Assembly (NCBI RefSeq): GCF_002902945.1
Contig: NZ_CP026102.1
Coordinates: 1,054,001-1,118,000 of the forward strand
From: Paraburkholderia caribensis
GTDB lineage: Bacteria > Pseudomonadota > Gammaproteobacteria > Burkholderiales > Burkholderiaceae
Reading direction: 5' to 3'
DNA length: 64,000 nt
The stretch's first letter is position 1; the number at the start of each line of letters is the position of its first letter. Position numbers and translations under genes: made by a program. Below, one piece after another: positions 8,700 to 17,513 of the stretch. The notes beneath the pieces are model-generated. The model saw only the letters and a list, made by a program, of their open reading frames with translations. It had not been told where the DNA came from and made no database searches.

Positions 8700-9569
8700 A
8701 TGAAGCACCTTAAAAAACTGATGTTATGCGGTGCACTGCTCGCCGCGATGAGCGCAATCGGCACGGGCACGGCGGCAGCCGACACCAAACCGACAATCAA
8801 GATCGGCTACGTAGAAGGCTGGGACGACAGCGTCGCCACATCGAACGTTGCTGCACAGATCATCGAAAAGCGCCTCGGCTATCCAGTGCAACTCGTACCC
8901 GTAGCGGCAGGCATCATGTGGCAAGGCGTGGCGCGCGGCGACCTGGACGCGACACTCTCGGCGTGGCTGCCCGTCACGCACGGCGCGTACTGGGATCAGT
9001 TCAAGGGCAAGGTGCAAGACCTGGGAGCCAACTATAACGACGCCAAGATCGGCCTGATCGTGCCCGCCGACGTGCCGGAAAAGACCATCGGCGATCTGCA
9101 GGCACACAAGGCAGACTTCGGCGGACGCATCGTCGGCATCGACGCCGGCGCGGGCGTCATGAAGAAAACCTCGGACGCAATCAAGGCCTACAACCTCGAC
9201 TATCAACTCATGCCGAGCTCGGGCAGCGCCATGACAGCGGAACTCGCGCGCTCGATGAATGCCAATAAACCTGTGATCGTCACAGGCTGGATACCGCACT
9301 GGATGTTTGCCAAGTGGAAGCTGAAGTTCCTCGAAGACCCGAAGAAGGTGTTCGGCGAATCCGAGCACGTGGATAGCGTCGTCAATCCGGGCCTCGATAC
9401 GAAGGCGCCACAAGTAGTCGCGTTTCTGAAGAAATTTCAATGGAAGCCGGGCGAAATCGACAGCGTCATGCTGGCGACCGAGAACGGCGCCAAGCCTGCC
9501 GACGCAGCCGGATCGTGGATCGCCGCACACGGCGACCGCGTGAACAGCTGGGTAGGCGGAGCACAATAA
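8700..9569 (+). CDS. Glycine betaine-type ABC transporter substrate-binding protein (OpuAC family)
   Basis: 289-aa periplasmic binding protein with a Sec signal peptide, cleavage expected after A27 (GTAAA|DTK). AAGGAG at 8687-8692 fixes the start. The mature part shows the OpuAC pattern: KIGYVEGWDDSVATSNVAAQ, a GDLDATLSAWLPVTH segment, then IVGIDAGAGVM and VTGWIPHWMFAKW, whose tryptophans would form the quaternary-amine box. No permease or ATPase gene is adjacent, so it must feed a transporter core encoded elsewhere. It stands alone between the foldback element and an APC permease. Ligand (betaine or a relative) is inferred from family and locus. Confidence 0.85.
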   Translation: MKHLKKLMLCGALLAAMSAIGTGTAAADTKPTIKIGYVEGWDDSVATSNVAAQIIEKRLGYPVQLVPVAAGIMWQGVARGDLDATLSAWLPVTHGAYWDQFKGKVQDLGANYNDAKIGLIVPADVPEKTIGDLQAHKADFGGRIVGIDAGAGVMKKTSDAIKAYNLDYQLMPSSGSAMTAELARSMNANKPVIVTGWIPHWMFAKWKLKFLEDPKKVFGESEHVDSVVNPGLDTKAPQVVAFLKKFQWKPGEIDSVMLATENGAKPADAAGSWIAAHGDRVNSWVGGAQ

Positions 9570-9605
9570 CCGTCCTTCCTTAACGCGTTCTGTTGAGCGT
9601 TTTGT

Positions 9606-9642
9606 GGTGATGCCGATGCGCTGCGCGCGCATCGGCATCACC
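9606..9642. terminator. 15-bp perfect hairpin after the betaine binding-protein gene
   Basis: GGTGATGCCGATGCG at 9606-9620 and its exact complement at 9628-9642 enclose a 7-base loop, 37 bases after the stop of the binding-protein gene. Only a weak T-rich tail follows. It could be a terminator or a 3'-end stabiliser. Confidence 0.55.
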
Positions 9643-9714
9643 GATGTGTCTTTCGGTTGTTCGTGTTCCAGCCAGCGCGCAGGCTCCTTCTCATTCTAAA
9701 GACGGAGACTCTGG

Positions 9715-11370
9715 ATGGATCAGGCAAGACTGCGTACCCGCAGTATCGAAGGCGCTGCCGATGGCGCCGAACATGAAGGTCATTCGCTGCAACGCGGCCT
9801 GACCTGGAAAGACGCATTCTGGGTGACCAGCGGCGTGCCCGGCGGCGTGCTGTTTACGATCGGCGGCGTGTCCGCGACGATCGGTCAACCCGCGTGGGCC
9901 ATATGGGTCGCCGCGATCCTGATGGGCCTGATTCAAAGCGCGACTTACGCCGAAATTTCAGGGCTTTTCCCGCACAAGTCGGGCGGCGCGTCGGTATACG
10001 GCGCGATGGCTTGGGTGCGCTACAGCAAGACGATCGCGCCCGTTTCGGTGTGGTGCAACTGGCTCGCCTGGTCGCCGATGCTCGCATTGGGCACGGGCCT
10101 CGCCGCCAATTACGCGCTGTCCAGTCTCTATGCGCCCGATGCTGCGATCAACACGTGGCGTCTGACACTGCTCGACCTCAGCTTCATCAAGCAAGGGCTG
10201 TCGCTGCGCATCAACGCGACGTTCATCATCGCGGCGATCTTTCTGCTGATTACATTCAAGCTGCAGCACAGCGGCGCGTCGAAGGCCGCGAAGACGCAGC
10301 GTATTCTCGGCATCGCTTCGCTTGCGCCCTTGCTGATCGTCGGCATCGTGCCGTTCGTGACGGGCGACGTGCCCGCTGCACATCTATGGCCGCTGCTGCC
10401 GCTCGGGCACGATGCGCAAGGCAACGTGACGGCGTCGACGTTCGGCTCGTGGAATGGCGCGGGCATCACGATGGCGTTCGGTGCAATGTTCATGGCGGGC
10501 TGGGCCGCGTACGGCTTCGAAACGGCCGTCTGCTACACGCGCGAGTTCCGCAATCCGCGTAGCGATACGGTCAAGGCGATCTTCTGGTCCGGCATGGCGT
10601 GTCTGGTCGTGATGACGCTGGTGCCGCTCGCGTTTCAGGGCGTGTTGGGCACGAAGGGCATGCTCGATCCGAAGATCGCCGACGGCACGGGCGTGGCGGC
10701 CGCCATGGCGCATATGGTCGGCGGCGGCGCGATCGTGTTCGACGTGGTCGTGATCATGCTGATGCTGACCATCCTGCTGATCGTGATGACCTCGATGATG
10801 GGCTCGTCGCGCACGCTGTATCAGGCGTCTGTCGATGGCTGGCTGCCGAAGTATCTGTCGCACGTCAACGAGCACGGCGCGCCCACACGCGCAATGTGGA
10901 CCGACCTCGGCTTCAATCTGATCCTGCTGCTGATGTCGGACTACATGACGGTGCTGTCGATCTCGAACGTCTGCTACATGATCTTCGTGTTTCTGAATCT
11001 GCAATCGGGCTGGATTCACCGGCTGGATCGCGCGGATGCGGACCGGCCGTTCCGTTGTCCGGCGTGGCTGCTCGCTGCGGGCGCGCTGTGCGGTTTTCTG
11101 GATCTCGCGTTCATTGGCGCGGGCGCGGACATGCAGGGCGTGGGAACGATGCGCAACGGCCTGATCGCGATGCTGCTGATCGTGCCCGTGTTCATGTTCC
11201 GTCATTACGTGCAGGACCGTGGGCGTTTCCCCGCACGCATGCAGCAGGATATGGAGTGGAAGGGCGGTATGCGGCCTGCGGGGCTGCGCGGCTTGCTGCC
11301 GTATGGTGCGTTGGTGCTGGCCGTGTTCGTCGTATGGTTCTCGCACTATCTGGCGAAGCCGTTCCTTTGA
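9715..11370 (+). CDS. APC-family amino acid/amine permease
   Basis: 551-aa integral membrane protein with about 12 hydrophobic segments. The N-terminal motif TWKDAFWVTSGVPGGVLFTIGGVSATIGQP and the GLFPHKSGGASVYGAMAW segment are typical of amino acid-polyamine-organocation permeases. CGGAGA precedes the ATG at suitable distance. Its position between two quaternary-amine uptake genes and purU suggests transport of an amino acid or amine linked to betaine degradation, for example sarcosine, dimethylglycine or ethanolamine. The sequence alone does not decide. It is followed by a terminator hairpin. Confidence 0.8.
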   Translation: MDQARLRTRSIEGAADGAEHEGHSLQRGLTWKDAFWVTSGVPGGVLFTIGGVSATIGQPAWAIWVAAILMGLIQSATYAEISGLFPHKSGGASVYGAMAWVRYSKTIAPVSVWCNWLAWSPMLALGTGLAANYALSSLYAPDAAINTWRLTLLDLSFIKQGLSLRINATFIIAAIFLLITFKLQHSGASKAAKTQRILGIASLAPLLIVGIVPFVTGDVPAAHLWPLLPLGHDAQGNVTASTFGSWNGAGITMAFGAMFMAGWAAYGFETAVCYTREFRNPRSDTVKAIFWSGMACLVVMTLVPLAFQGVLGTKGMLDPKIADGTGVAAAMAHMVGGGAIVFDVVVIMLMLTILLIVMTSMMGSSRTLYQASVDGWLPKYLSHVNEHGAPTRAMWTDLGFNLILLLMSDYMTVLSISNVCYMIFVFLNLQSGWIHRLDRADADRPFRCPAWLLAAGALCGFLDLAFIGAGADMQGVGTMRNGLIAMLLIVPVFMFRHYVQDRGRFPARMQQDMEWKGGMRPAGLRGLLPYGALVLAVFVVWFSHYLAKPFL

Positions 11371-11388
11371 GCGCCCTCAGGTGATGTT

Positions 11389-11422
11389 GCCGCCGCGTCT
11401 GCCATGCAGCGCGGCGGCTTTT
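11389..11422 (+). terminator. Rho-independent terminator of the APC permease gene
   Basis: GCCGCCGCG at 11389-11397 pairs with CGCGGCGGC at 11410-11418, followed by four T. It lies in the 56-bp gap between the convergent permease gene and purU. Confidence 0.7.
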
Positions 11423-11426
11423 GCGC

Positions 11427-12305
11427 TCAGAGCACCACGGTTCGGTCGCCATTGATGAACACGCGTCGTTCGACGAACGCCTTCACGGCACGCGCCAGCG
11501 TAATGCATTCGACGTCGCGGCCCACGGCCAGCAGGCGCTCAGGCCCATACGAATGGTCGACGCGCTGCACTTCCTGCTCGATGATCGGGCCTTCGTCGAG
11601 ATCGTCGGTGACGAAGTGCGCCGTCGCGCCGATCAGCTTCACGCCGCGCGCGTGCGCCTGATGATAAGGCCGCGCGCCCTTGAAGCCGGGCAGGAACGAG
11701 TGATGGATATTGATCGCGCGGCCTGCGAGCTTGCGGCTCGTTTCGTCGGACAGAATCTGCATATAGCGCGCGAGAATCATCAGCTCCGCGCCGCTCGATT
11801 CGAACAGGTCGAGAATTTGCGCTTCCTGTTGCCGCTTCGTTTCAGGCGTCAGCGGCAAATGATGGAACGGCAAACCATGTTGCACGGCAAGCGGCTCGAA
11901 GTCGGGATGATTCGATGCAATACCGACAATGTCCATTTTCAGTTCGCCCATGCGCCAGCGGAATAGCAGGTCGGCAAGGCAATGCTCGAGCTTCGACACC
12001 ATGATCAGTACTTTGGGCCGCGTATCGAGATCGTGCATCGCCCACTGCATATCGAAGTCGGCGGCGATGGGGTGGAACTCGCGCCGCAATGTGTCGATAT
12101 GCAGCGCCGCTTCGGGCGCGCTCGCCACGCCATGAAACACGCAGCGCACGAAAAAACGCGCGCTGATGTCGTCGTCGAACACAGTGAGTTCGTCGATATA
12201 GCAGTGGTGCCGATCGAGAAAGCCGACGACGGCAGCGACCTGGCCGGCGGCGCTCGGGCAGGAAAGGGTCAGCGCGAACTGATGCGGGCGTTCGGTGGTG
12301 GGCAT
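11427..12305 (-). CDS. purU: Formyltetrahydrofolate deformylase
   Basis: 292-aa enzyme that hydrolyses 10-formyltetrahydrofolate to formate and tetrahydrofolate. An N-terminal ACT domain (residues 8-85) precedes a PurN-like formyltransferase domain. The catalytic triad is visible as N199, H201 and D237 (INIHHSFLPGF and VTDDLDEGP), with the same spacing as N106/H108/D144 of PurN. Demethylation of betaine and dimethylglycine releases formaldehyde, which enters the folate pool. A purU copy in such loci is known to serve C1 disposal rather than purine balance. The gap to the upstream regulator (12306-12455) holds a 10-bp inverted repeat (12367-12376 with 12431-12440) and no gene. Confidence 0.93.
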   Translation of the reverse strand: MPTTERPHQFALTLSCPSAAGQVAAVVGFLDRHHCYIDELTVFDDDISARFFVRCVFHGVASAPEAALHIDTLRREFHPIAADFDMQWAMHDLDTRPKVLIMVSKLEHCLADLLFRWRMGELKMDIVGIASNHPDFEPLAVQHGLPFHHLPLTPETKRQQEAQILDLFESSGAELMILARYMQILSDETSRKLAGRAINIHHSFLPGFKGARPYHQAHARGVKLIGATAHFVTDDLDEGPIIEQEVQRVDHSYGPERLLAVGRDVECITLARAVKAFVERRVFINGDRTVVL

Positions 12306-12455
12306 GCGGGTCCTCCGTCATTCGATATGGGATTCCCGCATGACCGTGCCATTGAACCTGTAGCGCAGCACGGCGCGGCAAGCGGGATGATCAAGTAAAT
12401 CAGCCCAATTTGCGCGCGCATAGAACCGATGCGCCGTGCTCGTGGTATCGGAACG

Positions 12456-13382
12456 TCAGGCGTGTGTGTGCTGGCCGACGTCGATCAGTTCGTTGAAAAC
12501 CCAGCGCCGGAACAGCGGCACGGCGGCCGGCGCGGGGCGCGTGGGCGGGCAGACGAGGTAATAGCCGCGTTCGGTGGTGACGGGCGTATCGAGCAGGTGC
12601 ACGAGCAGGCCGGATGCAATGAGTTCGTCGGTCAACGGCGTCCAGCCGAGCGCGACGCCCTGGCCCATCAGTGCTGCCTGCACGACCAGCGAATAGCTGT
12701 TGAACATCATGGCCTGGCTGTCTTCCGGCGCTTGCAGACCGTGCGCGGCGAACCATGTGTGCCAGGCAAGCCAGCGCTCGGGGTCGGTGGGCTGCACGTG
12801 CAGGAGCGGCAATGCGGCAAGGTCGGCGGCAACGCGCACGGATGCGTGAAGATCGCGAAAAGCGGGCGAGCAGACGGGCGTGACGGCTTCGGCGAAAAGC
12901 CGCGTGGAGGTGCAGGGCGGCCAGTGGCCGTCGCCGAATGCGATGGCGATATCCGCGTGGTCGCGGTGCGGATCGTAGCCTAGTTGCGACGTGACGATCT
13001 TCACGTTGGCGCCGGGCATCGACGCCTTCAGGCGGGCCAGGCGCGGCAAGAGCCAGTAGGTGGCGAAGCCGGCGTCGGTGAGGATCGTCAATGCACCCGT
13101 CGCGCGGCGCGCGCGGATCTCGGTTGTCGCTTCGCGGATCGTGTCGAGGCCGCTGCGCACGGCTTCATAGAGCAATACGCCTTCGGGCGTGAGTGTCACA
13201 CCGCGATGACCGCGTTCAAACAAGGGCGCGCCGAGGTCTTCTTCGAGCTGCACGATGCGCTGGCTCACGGCAGGCTGGGTCGAACCGAGCTCTCGCGCGG
13301 CGGCCGTGAAGCTCGCGAGGCGCGCGGCTGATTCGAAGGCCGATAAGGTCTGCATCGGCGGAAGACGGTCTGGTCCCGGCAT
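12456..13382 (-). CDS. LysR-family choline sulfate-utilization regulator
   Basis: 308-aa LysR regulator with an N-terminal winged helix-turn-helix (MQTLSAFESAARLASFTAAARELGSTQPAVSQRI, residues about 10-45) and a GcvA-like ligand-binding domain (RRATGALTILTDAGFATYWLLPRL onward). It is divergent from the choline sulfatase gene, 140 bp apart, and matches the putative choline-sulfate-utilization transcription factor subfamily. It therefore probably activates betC, and possibly the choline binding-protein gene behind it, in response to choline-O-sulfate or choline. An imperfect dyad next to its own start codon suggests autoregulation. Confidence 0.85.
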   Translation of the reverse strand: MPGPDRLPPMQTLSAFESAARLASFTAAARELGSTQPAVSQRIVQLEEDLGAPLFERGHRGVTLTPEGVLLYEAVRSGLDTIREATTEIRARRATGALTILTDAGFATYWLLPRLARLKASMPGANVKIVTSQLGYDPHRDHADIAIAFGDGHWPPCTSTRLFAEAVTPVCSPAFRDLHASVRVAADLAALPLLHVQPTDPERWLAWHTWFAAHGLQAPEDSQAMMFNSYSLVVQAALMGQGVALGWTPLTDELIASGLLVHLLDTPVTTERGYYLVCPPTRPAPAAVPLFRRWVFNELIDVGQHTHA

Positions 13383-13390
13383 AACATTCC

Positions 13391-13406
13391 CTTATGGGCC
13401 GATAAG
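13391..13406. promoter_or_regulatory. Candidate LysR operator in the regulator/betC intergenic region
   Basis: CTTATGGGCCGATAAG is a CTTAT-N6-ATAAG dyad containing a T-N12-A core close to the T-N11-A box of LysR proteins. It lies 9-24 bases upstream of the regulator start codon and about 120 bases upstream of betC, where autorepression with divergent activation would be expected. No direct evidence of binding. Confidence 0.4.
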
Positions 13407-13522
13407 CGCACGCCGCCTTCACAACGGTTTAATGAGCGGCAATAGTGAAGTGGTCGCGGCGCTCGCTGAAAAGCGCCGCTGGACCTCGATACGTAACCAC
13501 ACGATTCTAATCCGCCCCGTTC

Positions 13523-15067
13523 ATGAGCCTTAATACAAAGCAGAATATCGTTATCTTGATGGCCGACCAGATGACGCCGTTCGCGCTGCGCGCCTATGGC
13601 AATCAGGTCTCGCTGACGCCGCGCATCGACGCGCTGGCGAAAGACGGCGTCGTATTCGATTCAGCGTACTGCGCGAGCCCGCTGTGCGCTCCCTCGCGCT
13701 TTTCGATGATGGCGGGCAAATTGCCGGCCGCAATCGGTGCTTACGATAACGCCGCCGAATTGCCCGCGCAAACCCTGACGTTCGCACACTATCTGCGCGC
13801 GTCGGGCTATCGGACGATCCTCTCGGGCAAGATGCATTTCTGCGGCCCTGACCAGTTGCACGGCTTCGAGGAACGCCTGACCACCGACATCTATCCCGCC
13901 GATTTCGGGTGGGTGCCGGACTGGGAACACCCGGACGTGCGGCCCAGCTGGTATCACAACATGAGTTCGGTGCTGGACGCTGGCCCATGCGTGCGCACGA
14001 ACCAGCTCGATTTCGACGACGAAGTGACCTACACGACGCGCCAGAAGCTATACGACATCGTGCGCGAGCGTGCGGCGGGCGGCGACGCGCGGCCGTTTTG
14101 CCTTGTCGCGTCGCTCACGCATCCGCATGATCCTTACGCCATTCCGCAGCAATACTGGGATCTGTACCGCGATGAAGAGATCGACATGCCGCGTATGACT
14201 TTGACGCGCGAACAGAGCGATCCGCATTCGAAACGTCTGCGCGATGTCTATGAAGCGGATATCACGCCGCCGACCGAACAGCAGATCCGCGACGCCCGAC
14301 ACGCATACTATGGCGCGCTTTCGTACGTCGACGCGCAATTCGGCGCGATTCTCGACACGCTGAAAGCAACCGGTCTCGCCGAAGACACCATTGTCATCGT
14401 CACATCGGATCACGGCGAAATGCTGGGTGAACGCGGCCTCTGGTACAAGATGACTTGCTTTGAAGGCGGTGTGCGTGTGCCGCTGATCGTGCATGCGCCA
14501 AAGCATTATCGCGCGCATCGCGTGGCTGCATCCGTCTCGCACGTCGATCTTCTACCGACTTTGGTCGAAATGGCAACGGGTACGCCGCGCGCAGAATGGC
14601 CCGACGCCGTGGATGGACGGAGCCTTATCCCGCATCTGCACAACGACGGCGGGCACGACGAAGCGCTTGTCGAGTACTTTGCTGAAGGCGCAATTGCTCC
14701 GATGATGATGATCCGGCGCGGCAAGTACAAGTTCATTCATACGCCTGTCGATCCCGATCAGCTTTACGATCTTGCGAACGATCCGGGCGAGCGCATCAAT
14801 CTCGTGCAAGATCCGAAGCATGCCGCGCTCGTCGACGCGTTTCGCAAGGAGATCGCGCAGCGTTGGAATATTCCCGCACTGCATCAAGCGGTGGTCGCGA
14901 GCCAGCGCCGCCGGCGCTTTCATTTCGAAGCGACGACGCAAGGCACGATCCGCTCATGGGACTGGCAGCCTTTCACCGACGCCAGCCAGCGCTATATGCG
15001 CAATCACATCGAACTCGATACGCTCGAAGCGATGGCGCGTTATCCGCGCGTCGCCGGCGGCCAATGA
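13523..15067 (+). CDS. betC: Choline sulfatase
   Basis: 514-aa type I sulfatase that hydrolyses choline-O-sulfate to choline and sulfate. The formylglycine site is C55-A-P-S-R59 within ASPLCAPSRF. The N-terminal metal-binding segment is ILMADQMTPFALRAYG, and a second metal segment reads IVTSDHGEMLGERG (near residue 293). Length and the C-terminal RRRFHFEATTQGTIRSWDWQPF fit BetC. There is no signal peptide, so the enzyme is cytoplasmic. The Shine-Dalgarno sequence before the ATG is weak. A choline binding-protein gene begins 37 bases downstream, making a two-gene unit for uptake and cleavage. Confidence 0.93.
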   Translation: MSLNTKQNIVILMADQMTPFALRAYGNQVSLTPRIDALAKDGVVFDSAYCASPLCAPSRFSMMAGKLPAAIGAYDNAAELPAQTLTFAHYLRASGYRTILSGKMHFCGPDQLHGFEERLTTDIYPADFGWVPDWEHPDVRPSWYHNMSSVLDAGPCVRTNQLDFDDEVTYTTRQKLYDIVRERAAGGDARPFCLVASLTHPHDPYAIPQQYWDLYRDEEIDMPRMTLTREQSDPHSKRLRDVYEADITPPTEQQIRDARHAYYGALSYVDAQFGAILDTLKATGLAEDTIVIVTSDHGEMLGERGLWYKMTCFEGGVRVPLIVHAPKHYRAHRVAASVSHVDLLPTLVEMATGTPRAEWPDAVDGRSLIPHLHNDGGHDEALVEYFAEGAIAPMMMIRRGKYKFIHTPVDPDQLYDLANDPGERINLVQDPKHAALVDAFRKEIAQRWNIPALHQAVVASQRRRRFHFEATTQGTIRSWDWQPFTDASQRYMRNHIELDTLEAMARYPRVAGGQ

Positions 15068-15104
15068 CAGGCAAGAGAGAAGTCTTCGATACGGGAGCCA
15101 CACG

Positions 15105-16070
15105 ATGAACATACGCTGGAGAAGTTCGCTTGCGAAGGGCGCATTGATGCTGACCGCATGCTGCATTGCATTGACAGGATCGTCGCAGGCAGCAGAGCCG
15201 CAAAGCTGCACGCAGGTCCGCATGGCAGACCCCGGCTGGACGGATATCGATGCGACCAACGCGGTCACGGGCGTGTTGCTGAAGGCGCTCGGCTATCAGC
15301 AGAACGTGTCGAATCTGTCGGTGCCGATCACGTATCAGGGCCTGAAAAAAGGACAAATCGACGTGTTTCTCGGCAACTGGATGCCCGCGCAAGCTCCGCT
15401 CATCAAGCCGTTCGTCGATGAACGTTCGATCGACGTGCTGCATGCGAATCTGACCAACGCGAAGTTCACGCTTGCCGTTCCCGACTATGTCGCCGCTGCG
15501 GGCGTGCATTCGTTTGCCGATCTCGTCAAGCATGCCGACCAGTTCAACGGAAAGATCTATGGCATCGAGCCAGGTGCGCCCGCCAATCAGAACATCAAGA
15601 AGATGATTTCCGATAAGGCATTTGGACTTGGCGACTGGAAGATTGTCGAGTCGAGTGAAACGGGAATGTTGACGCAGGTCGAGCGTGCCGTGCGAGACAA
15701 GCAATGGATCGTGTTTCTTGCGTGGGAGCCGCATCTGATGAACACGAAATTCCACTTGACCTATTTGTCGGGCGGTGACGCGTATTTCGGTCCGAACTAC
15801 GGTGGCGCGACGGTGAATACGGTAACGCGCGCCGGTTTTTCCAGTCAATGCACAAATCTCGCCAGGCTCTTTCAGCAATTGACATTCAATGTCGATCTGG
15901 AAAACCAGATCATCACGAATGTGCTGCAAAACAAGGTGGATATCAATACCGCGGCGTCGAATGCGTTGAAGAGCAATCCAACTTTGCTGAACACATGGCT
16001 CAAAGGCGTGACGACCGCAAATGGGAGCGACGGATTGCAGGCAGTGCAGACACAACTCGGCATTCATTGA
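15105..16070 (+). CDS. Choline ABC transporter substrate-binding protein
   Basis: 321-aa periplasmic protein of the choline-type OpuAC subfamily, with a signal peptide cleaved after about A30 (SSQAA|EPQ). GGGAG at 15093-15097 supports this ATG rather than the longer frame, which is only read-through of the betC region. Diagnostic segments are VRMADPGWTDIDATNAV, KKGQIDVFLGNWMPAQ, GKIYGIEPGAPANQNIKKM and WIVFLAWEPHLMN. It is paralogous to the carnitine-type protein at 18808 and shares most of these blocks. No permease or ATPase follows. A strong terminator ends the unit. It might bind choline or choline-O-sulfate. Confidence 0.9.
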   Translation: MNIRWRSSLAKGALMLTACCIALTGSSQAAEPQSCTQVRMADPGWTDIDATNAVTGVLLKALGYQQNVSNLSVPITYQGLKKGQIDVFLGNWMPAQAPLIKPFVDERSIDVLHANLTNAKFTLAVPDYVAAAGVHSFADLVKHADQFNGKIYGIEPGAPANQNIKKMISDKAFGLGDWKIVESSETGMLTQVERAVRDKQWIVFLAWEPHLMNTKFHLTYLSGGDAYFGPNYGGATVNTVTRAGFSSQCTNLARLFQQLTFNVDLENQIITNVLQNKVDINTAASNALKSNPTLLNTWLKGVTTANGSDGLQAVQTQLGIH

Positions 16071-16096
16071 ATTGACATTGTCGGGACTGTCAAATG

Positions 16097-16130
16097 ACGC
16101 GCGGCTCCGCAAGGGGTCGCGCGTTTTTTT
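16097..16130 (+). terminator. Rho-independent terminator of the betC-choline binding-protein unit
   Basis: ACGCGCG at 16097-16103 pairs with CGCGCGT at 16117-16123; an inner CTCC/GGGG stem extends it and a run of T follows to 16130. Confidence 0.85.
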
Positions 16131-16161
16131 ATGCGGTACGTTTGTTCCTTTTGTTGTGTGT

Positions 16162-16221
16162 GTCGCTAACAGACCAAAGTACGTCGTGTTTGGTCGAGTT
16201 GCCAGAAAAATGGATTTGTAC
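16162..16221 (+). promoter_or_regulatory. Candidate AraC-type operator and promoter element of the porin gene
   Basis: GTCGC at 16162 and GTCGT at 16183 form a direct repeat of exactly 21 bp, followed 27 bp later by ATGGATTTGTAC (16210-16221). The caiX upstream region has the same layout with the same spacings. The first half-site GTCGCTAACAGAC resembles GTCGCATACAGAC upstream of the betaine binding protein (11 of 13). A separate dyad GACCAAA/TTTGGTC (16172-16178 and 16189-16195) overlaps the second half-site. Confidence 0.5.
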
Positions 16222-16310
16222 TGTGCATTCATCGTCGTGCGAATTGAACAAGCCGCGAAGTCAGCTTCGCATCCCTATCCCCTCAAAGTCAGGCAAGAGA
16301 GAACCACACA

Positions 16311-17453
16311 ATGAAAAAACTGAATGCCGCAGCACTGACGGGCGTCGCACTCGCGCTCGCTGGAATGTCGAACACGAGTCACGCGCAGAGCAGTGTCACG
16401 TTGTATGGGATCGTCGACGCGGGTATTACCTGGGTCAATAATACGGGCGGCTCGCATGTCGTGAAGTTCGACGACGGCATCTCATACGGTAACCGCTTCG
16501 GCGTCAAGGGCACGGAAGATCTGGGCGGCGGCTTGCAGGCGGTGTTCGTGCTCGAAAGCGGCTTTCACCTCGGCAATGGGCAACTGGGCTTCGGCAGTGC
16601 GTTATTCGGGCGTCAGGCCTATGTCGGGCTGAAGAACCAGTGGGGCACGATTTCGTTCGGCAATCAGCTGGATATGACGGAAGAGATGGTGTACCTGTAC
16701 AACGTCTCGGCGTGGGGAAGCGGCTACGCGATTCACCAGGGCGACTTCGACCGCTTCAATGGCGACCGCCTGCCGAATTCGGTGAAGTTCCTGTCGAATG
16801 AATTCGCCGGCTTCATGTTCGGCGGCATGTACTCGTTCGGCAATGTCGCGGGCGATTTCCACCAGGACAGCGCATGGAGCGTCGGCGCCCACTATGCGAA
16901 CGGACCGTTCACAATGGGCGCGGCCTATACGCAGCTGAATAATCCGCACGGCATCTACGCCTTCGATCCGTACGCCATGCTCGGCGTGCACACCTTCCTC
17001 GGCCAGCAGACGGTGACCGTCGATCCGGCGACTGGCGCGAGAACCGATCTCTTTGCGAGCAATCCGTTTCCCGTGGACAAGCAGGGCACATTCGGCGTCG
17101 GCACGAGCTACGCGATCGGCGACGTGACACTGATGGGTAACTTCACCTATACGACGATCAAGGGCCTGGGCGTCACGTCGCACATGAAGGTGGGTGAAGG
17201 CGGCGCGAGCTGGCAGGTGACGCCGGCGTTCAGCGTGGTCGGCGGGTACCAGTACACGAACTTCGAAGGGCATCACTGGAATCAGGGTTCGCTGGGTGCG
17301 CACTATCTGCTGTCCAAGCGCACGGACGTCTATATTTCAGGTGATTATCTGAAGGCGTCGAGCGGCGTGGATGCGGTGATCGGCTATAGCTTCACGCCGT
17401 CCACCACGACGACCCAGGCCGATGTGCGTATCGGCATGCGGCACTCGTTCTGA
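16311..17453 (+). CDS. Outer-membrane porin (Burkholderia/Neisseria-type trimeric porin)
   Basis: 380-aa general porin. A signal peptide is cleaved after A25 (NTSHA|QSS), then comes the hallmark SSVTLYGIVDAGITWVNN start. RFGVKGTEDLGGGLQAVFVLESGF and the aromatic C-terminus RIGMRHSF fit the family, as does a 16-strand barrel length. It sits alone between the choline-sulfate unit and the carnitine cluster. Its upstream element matches those of caiX and the betaine binding protein, suggesting induction by quaternary amines so as to pass them across the outer membrane. That role is inference. Confidence 0.88.
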   Translation: MKKLNAAALTGVALALAGMSNTSHAQSSVTLYGIVDAGITWVNNTGGSHVVKFDDGISYGNRFGVKGTEDLGGGLQAVFVLESGFHLGNGQLGFGSALFGRQAYVGLKNQWGTISFGNQLDMTEEMVYLYNVSAWGSGYAIHQGDFDRFNGDRLPNSVKFLSNEFAGFMFGGMYSFGNVAGDFHQDSAWSVGAHYANGPFTMGAAYTQLNNPHGIYAFDPYAMLGVHTFLGQQTVTVDPATGARTDLFASNPFPVDKQGTFGVGTSYAIGDVTLMGNFTYTTIKGLGVTSHMKVGEGGASWQVTPAFSVVGGYQYTNFEGHHWNQGSLGAHYLLSKRTDVYISGDYLKASSGVDAVIGYSFTPSTTTTQADVRIGMRHSF

Positions 17454-17462
17454 CGCTGGTTT

Positions 17463-17495
17463 GATTTGCCTTGTTCGCAAAGAACAAGGCAAATC
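17463..17495. terminator. 13-bp hairpin between convergent porin and cdhR genes
   Basis: GATTTGCCTTGTT (17463-17475) and its exact complement (17483-17495) enclose a 7-base loop, in the 60-bp gap between two convergent genes. It probably ends both transcripts, although the T tract is poor on each side. Confidence 0.65.
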
Positions 17496-17513
17496 GGTCA
17501 AATAGCACCGCAT

